From assembly GCA_023452965.1 (NCBI GenBank), contig JAEXUU010000193.1:1-14385 (forward strand): a stretch of DNA of 14,385 nt. The letters run 5' to 3'. The stretch is from Pseudomonadota bacterium. GTDB lineage: Bacteria > Pseudomonadota > Alphaproteobacteria > Rhizobiales > Beijerinckiaceae. The position numbers and the translations under genes were made by a program. Shown one piece after another: positions 1 through 7,457 of this stretch. The notes under the pieces were generated by a model. It had not been told where the DNA came from and ran no database searches. It worked only from the letters and a program-made list of their open reading frames with translations. Within the stretch, counting starts at the first letter, position 1; each line of letters starts with the position of its first letter.

Positions 1-951
1 AGCCTGCTTCGAGGGCAAGACGAACAAGTCGGCCTCGCGCAGCGCCGCGATCACGCCGTCCTGGGCGAGCGCCCCGCGCCACTCGATGCGGCCTGCGAGC
101 CCGAGCGCCTCTGCCTGCGCCTTCAGCCCCTTGAGCATCTCGCCGCCGCCGATATGGACGAAGCGCCAGTTGAGATCGCCCGGCAGCGCGGCGAGCCCAT
201 TGAGCAGGTCGTCGAACCCCTTCTTCTCGACCGCGCGGCCGACGCTGACGAAACGCACGGGATCGCCGGCATCCTTGCGGTCGCGCGCGGGCCGCGCCGG
301 CGGCGCCGGGAAGCGGGTGAGATCGAGCCCGTGATAGAGCAGGCCGACCTTGTCCGGCCCATCGGCCAGCCGGGCAAGTTCGGCATGGCCGTCGCGTGTG
401 CAGGTCACGCCCCAGCTGGCATCGGCGATCTTCTCGCGCTTCTCCCAATCGGGCGTCGTCCAGATGTCCTTGGCATGGGCCGAGAACGACCAGGACAGCC
501 CGCGTATGAGCGCCGCATAGCGGATCACCGAGGCCGGCGTGTGCAGATAGTGGACATGCAGATGGCGCGTGCCCGCGGGAAGCTCGCGCGCCATCACGCA
601 GGCCTGGCCGAGCCGGCGCAGCCGGTTGCGTGTCGGATCGCGTAGGAAGTCGCGCAGGAATACGCCGAGCAGCCGCAGGGTCGCGGGCCGCGACAAGGCG
701 CGGGCGAAACCGCGCAACACGCGCGGCCAGTCGTCGTGCAGATATTCCGGCAGGTAGTGCAGCGGCGCCGCGATCTCCTTGTGCATCAAATGCCGCGCCG
801 CATCCGTCGGATGGCGCAGCGACCAGATTGCGAAGGGCAGGCCGAGCCGCTGCAGACCGAGCAGTTCCTGGGCGATGAAGGTCTCCGACAGGCGCGGATA
901 CCCCTTCATCGCGACGACGAGCGCCGGCCCGGCCGGTTCCTCGGCTTTCAT
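1..951 (-). CDS. Glycosyltransferase, GT4/GT-B type, C-terminus cut off by window edge
   Basis: The visible 317 residues match the N-terminal acceptor domain and the start of the donor domain of GT-B retaining glycosyltransferases of the kind that build exopolysaccharide or lipopolysaccharide at the cytoplasmic membrane. Landmarks are KGYPRLSETFIAQE (16-29), typical of the family N-terminus, FSAHAKDIW (156-164), the donor-domain opening VSVGRAVEKKGFDDLL (235-250), and IGGGEML followed by RIEWRGAL and ADLFVLPS (267-314). The usual E-x7-E nucleotide-sugar motif would lie beyond position 1 and cannot be checked; roughly 90 residues seem to be missing. The ATG at 951-949 overlaps the TGA of the upstream methyltransferase-like gene (ATGA), and no good Shine-Dalgarno precedes it, so translational coupling is likely. 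Donor and acceptor sugars cannot be read from the sequence. Confidence 0.9.
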   Translation of the reverse strand, partial: MKAEEPAGPALVVAMKGYPRLSETFIAQELLGLQRLGLPFAIWSLRHPTDAARHLMHKEIAAPLHYLPEYLHDDWPRVLRGFARALSRPATLRLLGVFLRDFLRDPTRNRLRRLGQACVMARELPAGTRHLHVHYLHTPASVIRYAALIRGLSWSFSAHAKDIWTTPDWEKREKIADASWGVTCTRDGHAELARLADGPDKVGLLYHGLDLTRFPAPPARPARDRKDAGDPVRFVSVGRAVEKKGFDDLLNGLAALPGDLNWRFVHIGGGEMLKGLKAQAEALGLAGRIEWRGALAQDGVIAALREADLFVLPSKQA

Positions 952-1613
952 TTGCGGCCGATCAGCATGAAGCGGGTGTAGTTCTTGGTCGGCAGCGCCC
1001 CGGCGAACAGCAACCCCGACAGCCCCGCCTGCGCCTCGAACGCCTCCAGCGACGAAACGCAGGAGCGATGGTCCGGTTCGCGGAAATAGTCGTTGGATTG
1101 CAGCACCAACGGCAGCCCCGCCGGCAAGCTCGCCAGCCAGCCCGGCACGTCGTCGAGGTGCTCGCAGCTGGTGTTGACGACGAGGCCCGGCATTCCGCCC
1201 GCCGCCTCGGTGAAATCGAGGGCCATCATGTCCGCCGTCACCGACCGGAAGCGCCCGGAGGCGACATGCCGATGGTTCAGGACGGCCGCTACCTCGGCGC
1301 AGCGCGGGTCGAGATCGAGGCTGACCACCTGCGGGATCGACAGCCGCTCATCCGCCAGCAGCATCGCGCCGAGGACGCCGTGCCAGGCACCGAGCACCCA
1401 GACCGGCCCCTCCGGCCGCGGCATCACTTCGGCCAGGCTGTCGACGAGCCAACGCTTCGAGGCGATCTGCTTGTGATTGAAGGCGATCGAGAGATCGTCC
1501 GGCGCGCCCTTGCCGACGAGCCGGGCGAGATCGGCGGCGATCGGGTTGCCGGTCAGGGCTGCGACCCCGCGCAGGATGTCGTAGAGAGCGTCGGCGGGCT
1601 GCGCGGCGGTCAT
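948..1613 (-). CDS. Class I SAM-dependent methyltransferase-like protein
   Basis: This 221-residue soluble protein has a Rossmann methyltransferase pattern. It has a motif I-like VWVLGAWHGVLGAML (71-85), an acidic strand end VSLDLDP (97-103), TADMMALDF (126-134), and the block LVVNTSCEHLDD (144-155) followed by LQSNDYF (171-177). The NTSCEH plus LQSN combination is one I associate with a family of predicted methyltransferases in proteobacteria and phages; the substrate is unknown. The start at 1613 lacks a visible Shine-Dalgarno, so it could be leaderless, weakly initiated or misplaced. The gene overlaps the following glycosyltransferase by four bases, suggesting joint expression and perhaps modification of a sugar or glycan. 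The methyltransferase function is inferred from fold motifs only. Confidence 0.8.
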   Translation of the reverse strand: MTAAQPADALYDILRGVAALTGNPIAADLARLVGKGAPDDLSIAFNHKQIASKRWLVDSLAEVMPRPEGPVWVLGAWHGVLGAMLLADERLSIPQVVSLDLDPRCAEVAAVLNHRHVASGRFRSVTADMMALDFTEAAGGMPGLVVNTSCEHLDDVPGWLASLPAGLPLVLQSNDYFREPDHRSCVSSLEAFEAQAGLSGLLFAGALPTKNYTRFMLIGRK

Positions 1614-1640
1614 GCAGGCGATCGGAAGAGGGTCAAGGGG

Positions 1641-2234
1641 ATGGAACGGGCCGGACCATATTCACAGTCGCCGGCAAAGGCCAGCATCGCGGAGAGCGGC
1701 ATAAGGCTGCCCCATCTTGCCGGCATGGCGGCCGAACTGCGCCAAGTCCTGGCCGCCCACGCGCTGCGCGGCTGCGAGCACGTGATCGAGATCGGCGGCG
1801 CCGGTCTGCCGATCACCGGCTTTCTGACGCACCGCCCTGCGTCAGTCCCCGTGATCGACCCGAAGATTCCCGCTTTCGCCGACGAGACCCTGAACGGCGC
1901 GCCCTGCCGCGTCCGCCATATTGCCGCGAAGCTGCAGCAGGTCGATCTCGCCCCCTCCGCCGGCCGGCTCGGCCTCGTCCTGCTCGGCCTTTCGCTGAAA
2001 CCCTATGGCGGCGCGCCGGCGCTCGGCGACGACTTACTCGCTCTGGCGCGGCGCGCCGAGGTGCTGGCGATCGACTACGCACTGACGCTGGAGCGCGCGC
2101 TGGGACAGATCGAACCCCTGCTGGCGGTCCGTGACGAGCCAGCCACGATCGATGTCGAGCTCAAGCTCAACGACCCCGCCCTTGCCGAGGCCGGCTTCGA
2201 TCGTCGGCGCTTCCTCGTATTCGACAGAGGCTAA
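1641..2234 (+). CDS. Uncharacterised protein with methyltransferase-like Rossmann pattern
   Basis: This 197-residue cytoplasmic protein belongs to no family that I can name with confidence. HVIEIGGAGLPITGFL (47-62) resembles SAM-binding motif I, VPVIDPKI (69-76) ends a second strand with an acidic residue, and LGLVLLGLSLKPYG (110-123) resembles the motif IV strand and loop. A degenerate or specialised SAM-dependent methyltransferase is therefore plausible. The ATG at 1641 is preceded by GGAAGAGGG (1624-1632) at a good distance and by AAGGGG directly before it; the open frame extends far upstream but only as antisense of the neighbouring gene. A second in-frame ATG at 1725 would drop the first 28 residues. 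It is divergent from the methyltransferase-like gene (27-base gap) and convergent with the cyclase gene (10-base gap). Confidence 0.7.
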   Translation: MERAGPYSQSPAKASIAESGIRLPHLAGMAAELRQVLAAHALRGCEHVIEIGGAGLPITGFLTHRPASVPVIDPKIPAFADETLNGAPCRVRHIAAKLQQVDLAPSAGRLGLVLLGLSLKPYGGAPALGDDLLALARRAEVLAIDYALTLERALGQIEPLLAVRDEPATIDVELKLNDPALAEAGFDRRRFLVFDRG

Positions 2235-2244
2235 GAGGCTACCG

Positions 2245-4032
2245 TCAGCCGGTGTTGTCGTCGGCCTCGGTTTTGTCCGATCCAGCCTTGGCGACCTGCT
2301 TCAGGCGCGGCGCATTCTCCTCCGGCTTGCTGGGCACCACCTTCTCGGGCACGCCGCCGAAGCCATAGACCTGCATCGGCTTGTCGCGGCCCTTGATCGC
2401 GATCTTGTAGGAGGTGATGCCGGGGAAGCTGCGGCCGGTCGCGGCCACCGTCTCGGCCGAGACGATGATGTCGGAGAGCAGCCGGCGCGTCGCCGCCTCG
2501 AGCTGGCTGGCGATCATCACCGTCTCCCCGACCGTGATCTCGCGGCGCCCCATGCTCTCGTTCTCGACCGCCCCCATGATCGCCTGACCGCCATGGATGC
2601 CGATGCCGATGCGAAGCGGCAACGGCAGCGCGGTCGCATATTCGCGGTTGAGCGCCTCGACTGCCCGCAGCATGTCGCCGGCGGCGGCGATCGCCGCGGA
2701 CGCGGCCCGGCCGGGCGTGGCATCAAGGCCGAATACGGCCATCAGCCCGTCGCCATAGATCGCCTCGATGCGCCCGCCATGGGCGGCGATCGCCTGGGAC
2801 ATCTCGTCGTAGAAGCGGTTGAGCAATGTCAGCAGCTCCCGCGGAAGCTGCCGCTCCGACAGGGCCGTGAAGGCGCGCAAATCCGCGACCATCACGGTGA
2901 GCCCCTTCCTGGCAATGCCGGAATCCGGGTCCAGCGCCCCGGAAGGCCCGGCGCCGCGCTGCCTTGCGGCGAGCAGGATCTGAACCTGGAGATCGTGCTT
3001 CGGCCTGATCTGGCAGGCGAGGCGGACATTCTCCCCGGCCGAGATGCGGCGCAGCAGCCTCGCCTCGTTCGGCCCGGGCGGCGGCAGGTCGGCGGCCCCG
3101 TCCAGCACCAGGACGCGACAGGTCGCGCAACGGGCCCGGCCACCGCACAGCGCCGCATGCGGGATGCCGAAGCGCCGGAAGATCTCAAGCAGGGTGAAGC
3201 CGGGCACCACCTTGCGCACGCCATGGCCGACAAAGCGCACGGTGATCGCGCCGACCGCCCGCGCCCTCACCTCGCGGATCGCGACGAACAGCACGAACGC
3301 ACCGACCAGACCGAAGAAGGCGCGCTTCGCCCAGGTGACATGCAGGTTGAAGGAATCGACCTGCTGAGCCGTGCTCAGCTCCGGCGGCAATGCCATGAGC
3401 CGCGCCTCTCGGCCTGCGACTGCGAAGCCGATCAGGGCCAGCAGCGGCACCAGAATGGCGGCGAGCAGGAACGGGTCGCGCCAGCGCGCATAGCTGTCGC
3501 GGGAGCGGAAGGTGAAGTGCAGCCCGATCACGCCATGCGTCCAGACCAGCAGCAGAAGCAGGCTCTGCGACAGCGCGAGATTCGGCCAGAGCCGGCGCAG
3601 CACGGCGTGATAGCTCTCGTCCTGCATGAACAGGGTGCCCTGCACCCGCGTCGCGACGATATGGTCGATCAGGAGCAGCGGGATCGCGACGCCGAGCGCG
3701 ATCTGCAGAACCTCGCGCATCGGCATCCGGAAGGTCCGGCGCTGCGCCACGCGCAGCAGGGCGAAGACGGGATGGACGATCAGCGCGCCATAGAGCAGCA
3801 CCGAGCCGATCTTGCTCTCCCAGAAGCCGTGGCGCCAGAGCTGCATCGCCTCCATGGCAGGGATGCCGAAGATCCCGACCGCGTGATTGAGGAAATGCGT
3901 GGTCGCGAACAGCATCAGGACGCAGCCGGAGGCGAAGCGGACGTCGCGGCTCCAGGAATTGACCTGCTCGAGGCCGGAGGTGCCGGCCCGGCCACCCGGT
4001 AGGGATGGACCCGAATTCGGAATCGAGCTCAT
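2245..4032 (-). CDS. cyaC: CyaC-like redox-sensing class III nucleotide cyclase (heme-type membrane anchor + [2Fe-2S] + cyclase)
   Basis: This 595-residue protein has three parts. Residues 33-252 hold about six membrane helices rich in histidine: H46/H50 in helix 1, H87 in helix 2, H124 in helix 3, H166/H172 in helix 4. That fits the tetra-histidine diheme anchor of succinate:quinone oxidoreductases. Residues 262-352 are a ferredoxin domain with C296-x5-C302-x2-C305 and C340, ligands for a [2Fe-2S] cluster. Residues 378-560 are a class III cyclase domain. The architecture equals the described Sinorhizobium meliloti CyaC, a quinone-responsive adenylate cyclase. Metal-binding D384 (VADLRAFT) and D428 (YGDGLMAVFG) are kept, but the specificity Lys is A424 and the VN-x-A-x-R motif reads VMIASQ (M506, Q510), with one residue lost before it, so activity is uncertain. 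The ATG at 4032 follows GAGGG and lies 16 bases after the previous gene; earlier in-frame starts would run into that gene. Confidence 0.9.
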   Translation of the reverse strand: MSSIPNSGPSLPGGRAGTSGLEQVNSWSRDVRFASGCVLMLFATTHFLNHAVGIFGIPAMEAMQLWRHGFWESKIGSVLLYGALIVHPVFALLRVAQRRTFRMPMREVLQIALGVAIPLLLIDHIVATRVQGTLFMQDESYHAVLRRLWPNLALSQSLLLLLVWTHGVIGLHFTFRSRDSYARWRDPFLLAAILVPLLALIGFAVAGREARLMALPPELSTAQQVDSFNLHVTWAKRAFFGLVGAFVLFVAIREVRARAVGAITVRFVGHGVRKVVPGFTLLEIFRRFGIPHAALCGGRARCATCRVLVLDGAADLPPPGPNEARLLRRISAGENVRLACQIRPKHDLQVQILLAARQRGAGPSGALDPDSGIARKGLTVMVADLRAFTALSERQLPRELLTLLNRFYDEMSQAIAAHGGRIEAIYGDGLMAVFGLDATPGRAASAAIAAAGDMLRAVEALNREYATALPLPLRIGIGIHGGQAIMGAVENESMGRREITVGETVMIASQLEAATRRLLSDIIVSAETVAATGRSFPGITSYKIAIKGRDKPMQVYGFGGVPEKVVPSKPEENAPRLKQVAKAGSDKTEADDNTG

Positions 4033-4048
4033 CTGTGCCCTCGCGAGA

Positions 4049-4498
4049 TCACTGCGTCTTCTCGCCGCGCAGGACGGCACCGGCGACCCGGTACAGCCGC
4101 GAGGCGAGGTCGCGCGACAGCGCCACCGCAAATTCGGGAATGCTGTCGAGCAGCTCGAAGAACAGTTCGCGCGGCAGCCGCAGCATCGAGACATCGGTCT
4201 TGGCGGTGATCCGGCCGACCGTCGGCTCGTTGCAGAGCAGCGGCACGTCGCCGAGGAGGCTTCCCGTCGCCAGCCGGAACGAATGCGCCTCGCCGCTCGC
4301 CCGCGGGTGCGAGATCTCGATCTCGCCGTCGAGGATGCAATAGACCTCCTGCGGCCTCTGGCCTTCTTCGCTGATCAGGGCCCCCGCCGGAAAATGCCGC
4401 CGCTCCCCCATCAGCGCCAGCAGCTTGAGACGCGATGCCGGCAGGCTCCGAAACAGCGGAACCGCCTTCAGGCAGCTGATATCGCTCTCGAGCGTCAT
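4049..4498 (-). CDS. Stand-alone cyclic-nucleotide-binding-domain protein
   Basis: This 149-residue protein is a single Crp/PKA-type cNMP-binding fold with a C-terminal helix. It has no helix-turn-helix, so it is not a transcription factor of the CRP type. Landmarks are VPLFRSLPASRLKLLALM (13-30), FPAGALISEEG (36-46), VYCILDGEIEIS (52-63), the phosphate-binding-cassette region LLGDVPLLCNEPTVGRITA (81-99), and VSMLRLPRELFFELL (103-117). In the cassette the usual Glu is D84. The usual Arg after the Pro is T93, with an Arg only at 96, so cAMP binding is plausible but not secured. The ATG at 4498 overlaps the TGA of the ABC gene (ATGA) and has GAGG seven bases upstream; longer in-frame starts would lie inside the ABC gene. 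Its position before the cyclase gene suggests that it senses or relays the cyclase signal. Confidence 0.88.
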   Translation of the reverse strand: MTLESDISCLKAVPLFRSLPASRLKLLALMGERRHFPAGALISEEGQRPQEVYCILDGEIEISHPRASGEAHSFRLATGSLLGDVPLLCNEPTVGRITAKTDVSMLRLPRELFFELLDSIPEFAVALSRDLASRLYRVAGAVLRGEKTQ

Positions 4499-7224
4499 GT
4501 TCTCGCCTCGATCCGCTCGGCGCCATCCACCGGCGGCAGCGCAGTGTCCTCGTCGCCCTCGCTTTCGGCCTCGTCCGCACCGGGAACCAGCCCGGCGGGC
4601 CCGCGAAAGACCACCTTCTCTGAGATATCGGCAGCCAGTTGCGGGTCGGTCAAGAGCACGAACAACGTCTGCTCCCGGCAATGGGCGACGATGCGCGAGA
4701 CCAGCGTGGCCGGATCGTTGCTCACCGCCAGGAAGCCGTCGAGATCGAGCACCAATATGTCGGGCCGCTTGATCAGCGCCTGGGCCAGCGGCACCATCAA
4801 CCGCAGCCGCAGCGGCAGATGGCGGCCGCGCGGTCCGACATCGGTATCGAGCCCAAGCCGATAAGCGGCCGCGTCGAGCCCGGCCCGGGTCAGGGCGCTG
4901 CGCACGATCTCGGCCACTTTCTCCCCGGCATCGGCACCGAAGCCGAGACGTCCGAAGAACAGGTTGTCGCGTACGCTGGCGCCGTGGATGACATCGTCGG
5001 GATCGTAGAACTCGACCTCCTCGCTGCTCTCCGGCGGCAGATAGGTCTTGAAGGTCTGGCGGGCGCGCAGGATGCGACGCTGCAAGGCTCCGTCCAGCAG
5101 GTTCAGTCGGTGCTTCGGCTCGATATAGCGCAGCGCGAGCCCCATCACCTCGCGCTGCGTCATCGGGTCGAGCGGTCCGCGCATGTCGTGCCGGCGCAGG
5201 GCCTCGGCGAGCTCGTTCAGCTTCTCGAGGTCGAGATCGCCGTCGAAGCCGTAGCGCGCGAACAGCGTCTGGCCATGCGCCATGCCCGCGAAGATCTCGA
5301 ACAGGGTGTTGACGATGCGGGTGCCGATCTCCGCCAGCGGCTCCTCGAGCGCTTCCGCCTGCAGCACCGAGCGCGCATAGGGATCGTCGAGCAGGAGCTC
5401 CGCTGGGCGGCGGCCATTGCGCACGGCGCCGAAGACAAGGTTCTCCGCGATCGTCGCATTGGCGTTGTAGCGCTCGGGATCGAACGTCTCGATCAACCCA
5501 CCGAGATTCGACTTGGCGAGTTCCGCCGAGACCACCTGGCGCGCCTCGATGATGCGCTCGGCAGCGCCCTCCGGCAGCGGCGCGTTCACCTTGGCATCGA
5601 GCCCGAGCTCGTAGATTTCCTCGGAGCAGCCGAGCATTTCGAGCACGGCGAGCACATGGGCCTCCAGCGCCTCGGCCCCGTCTAGCCCGACACCTTCATA
5701 GTCGTTCCAGTCGGCAGAGAAGGGCAGCGGCGTATTGCCGGCACGCAGGGCCTCGATGAAGCGTCGATGCTCGGCCGGATCGATCGCCCGGTCCGGGATC
5801 GACGGGCGGCGGCGCTTCAGCGGCAAAAGCACATTGTCGCGCAGACGGCCATTGATGATCTCGGTGTCGGGCCCGGCATAGCCGATGAGATGGCTGGCGC
5901 TCTCGACGCTGAAACTGCTGAGCGGGTGACCGTCGATGAGCACGCGCCCCTCATAGCCCATGCTCTGGCGGCCGAGGATGCGCGCCAGCGTGTCGCGCCC
6001 GCTGCCGGCCGGGCCGATCAGGGCGACGCAGCCGGGACGCCGGATCGCGAAGGAGAGCGGCAGCAATAACGGCTGGCCGCGATTATCGGACATCTCGACC
6101 TTGTCGAGTTCGATCTCGCCCTGCTTCGGCAGGCTGGCGACCCCGTCCTTCTCCTCGAGTTCGAGCGTCTCGCGCGGGTTGAACTGCGCGATCACCTGCT
6201 CGTACTTGATCATCACGTCGTTGCGCTGCTGATCCCAGTCGATCAGCTCCTTCACCGGCGGCGGCAGGTCCCGATAGGCCGCGATCACGGCGACGAGCTG
6301 GCCGATGTCGAGCCGCCCCTGCAGCGCGAAGAAGCCGCCGATAGCGTAGAAGAAGAATGGCGTGATCTGCGCCAGCAGGTTGTTCAGGAACTTGACCGCG
6401 AATTTGCGCTTGTAGAGGGCGTAGCGGATGTCGAACAGCGTGCCGAGCCTGCCGGCGATATCGGATTGGACATAGGAAGCCGCGCCATGGCCCTGGATGG
6501 TCGGGCCGGCATCGACGATCTCGCCGATCCGCCCGGCGAGCTGGCGCGACGCGATCTGGCGCTCGCGGCCGAGGCGCAGCTGCTCGCGGCGCAGGATCGG
6601 GATGATCACCGCCTGCATCAGCACGATCAGAAGCGCGATCGAACCGAGCCAGACGCTCTGCATCATGATGAAGACGAGCGCGGTCAGGGCCTGGCTCAGA
6701 AGGAAGGCCGGCTGGATGAAGGCGTCGCCGACGAAGGCGCCGATCGGCTCGACCTCGTCCTTGATCATGCTCGCGACTTCGGCCGGCTTGGCCGCGCGGA
6801 TGTCTTCGGGCCGGAAGCGCATCAACTGGGCAAACAGGTCGTAGCGCATGCGCCGCAGCATGCGCTCGCCGAGAATGCCCTTGCGCACGTTGATGGCGTA
6901 TTTGAAGCCGCCATTGATCAGCACGAGCACGAGGAAATACAGGCTCAGCGTCAGCAGCAGCCCGTACTGGCTGACCTGGAACCCGTCGAAGAGCTGGAAG
7001 CTGCCGCCCCCCAGGAACTCCGGCAGATGCAGCGTCCAGTCGAAGACGGTCACGCTCGTCCGGCCGTCTCTGAAGGCCCCGCCCTGGATCGCATCGTTGA
7101 CGATACGCTTGGGGACGTCGAACGATGCCCAGTTGAAGGGTATCGAGACGAGGATGATCAGCAGGACGATGATCTGCTCGGCGCGGCTCTTCTGCCAGAC
7201 ATAACGGAAGAGGCTTGTCTCCAA
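4495..7224 (-). CDS. ABC-exporter-like membrane protein with oversized, degenerate nucleotide-binding region
   Basis: This 909-residue protein has an exporter-type membrane domain (about residues 15-330, around six helices) with the typical coupling-helix surroundings RMRYDLFAQLMRF (125-137), then an ATPase region of about 540 residues, more than twice normal. Walker A reads GPAGSGRDT (404-412), with Lys replaced by Arg410. The Q-loop zone reads IGYAGPDTEIING (447-459) without Gln. The LSGGQ position reads LPLRLR (803-808). Walker B ILVLDLD (823-829) lacks the catalytic Glu, and no H-loop His is seen. Q-loop-like segments recur (450-468, 577-599, 737-758), as do LGLD-plus-signature segments (540-565, 790-817). 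The tail is acidic. The TTG start at 7224 is fixed by an in-frame TGA at 7242-7240 and a GGGA element; no ATG lies near. Substrate and activity are unknown. I believe similar long-NBD proteins occur in other proteobacteria. It leads the operon with the cNMP-binding and cyclase genes. Confidence 0.88.
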   Translation of the reverse strand: METSLFRYVWQKSRAEQIIVLLIILVSIPFNWASFDVPKRIVNDAIQGGAFRDGRTSVTVFDWTLHLPEFLGGGSFQLFDGFQVSQYGLLLTLSLYFLVLVLINGGFKYAINVRKGILGERMLRRMRYDLFAQLMRFRPEDIRAAKPAEVASMIKDEVEPIGAFVGDAFIQPAFLLSQALTALVFIMMQSVWLGSIALLIVLMQAVIIPILRREQLRLGRERQIASRQLAGRIGEIVDAGPTIQGHGAASYVQSDIAGRLGTLFDIRYALYKRKFAVKFLNNLLAQITPFFFYAIGGFFALQGRLDIGQLVAVIAAYRDLPPPVKELIDWDQQRNDVMIKYEQVIAQFNPRETLELEEKDGVASLPKQGEIELDKVEMSDNRGQPLLLPLSFAIRRPGCVALIGPAGSGRDTLARILGRQSMGYEGRVLIDGHPLSSFSVESASHLIGYAGPDTEIINGRLRDNVLLPLKRRRPSIPDRAIDPAEHRRFIEALRAGNTPLPFSADWNDYEGVGLDGAEALEAHVLAVLEMLGCSEEIYELGLDAKVNAPLPEGAAERIIEARQVVSAELAKSNLGGLIETFDPERYNANATIAENLVFGAVRNGRRPAELLLDDPYARSVLQAEALEEPLAEIGTRIVNTLFEIFAGMAHGQTLFARYGFDGDLDLEKLNELAEALRRHDMRGPLDPMTQREVMGLALRYIEPKHRLNLLDGALQRRILRARQTFKTYLPPESSEEVEFYDPDDVIHGASVRDNLFFGRLGFGADAGEKVAEIVRSALTRAGLDAAAYRLGLDTDVGPRGRHLPLRLRLMVPLAQALIKRPDILVLDLDGFLAVSNDPATLVSRIVAHCREQTLFVLLTDPQLAADISEKVVFRGPAGLVPGADEAESEGDEDTALPPVDGAERIEART

Positions 7225-7399
7225 GGGGCGATCCCGTTCTCAGGCCTCGGGCGCCGGGATTCGGGACCGGCGCAGGGCCCCATATGTGGGCAGTTCCCGC
7301 CGCCGCGCAATGCGCGCCCGCCCGGCGTCGGGACTCGACAAGCACGGGTATTTCAAGTTCGGTCGCTGCGGAAGCCCCGGCCCGCGCGTCGGGACAGTT

Positions 7400-7412
7400 G
7401 GTCACGGTGACC
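7400..7412. promoter_or_regulatory. Candidate operator: perfect palindrome GGTCAC-G-GTGACC
   Basis: The two 6-base half-sites are perfect inverted repeats around a single central base. The site lies about 176 bases from the leftward TTG and 180 bases from the rightward ATG, so it is central in the divergent region and could bind a dimeric regulator controlling either or both operons. No regulator gene lies in the window, and the cognate family cannot be named from the site alone. A 13-base palindrome can also arise by chance in GC-rich DNA, which limits confidence. Confidence 0.4.
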
Positions 7413-7428
7413 TTGCGCAAGAGCGACG

Positions 7429-7457
7429 TTGCGCGGACGTCATCGAAACGGAAGAAT
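7429..7457 (+). promoter_or_regulatory. Weak sigma-70-like promoter candidate for the importer operon
   Basis: TTGCGC (7429-7434) and AAGAAT (7452-7457) are spaced by 17 bases and match the consensus at 3 of 6 and 4 of 6 positions. They lie just downstream of the 7400-7412 palindrome, a suitable place for regulation, and would give a leader of roughly 130 bases. Alphaproteobacterial promoters are often weak matches, so this is only a candidate. Confidence 0.22.

Noticed and set aside
2237..2250. Possible bidirectional terminator GGCT-ACCGTC-AGCC between convergent genes
   Set aside because: The stem has only four pairs and no T-run follows on either strand.
4049..4498. Calling the cNMP-binding protein a CRP/FNR transcription regulator
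   Set aside because: The protein ends soon after the C-terminal helix of the cyclic-nucleotide fold, leaving no room for a helix-turn-helix domain.
7413..7420. Palindrome TTGCGCAA as a second operator
   Set aside because: Eight-base GC-rich palindromes are common in such DNA and nothing else supports it. It is only mentioned as part of the intergenic region.
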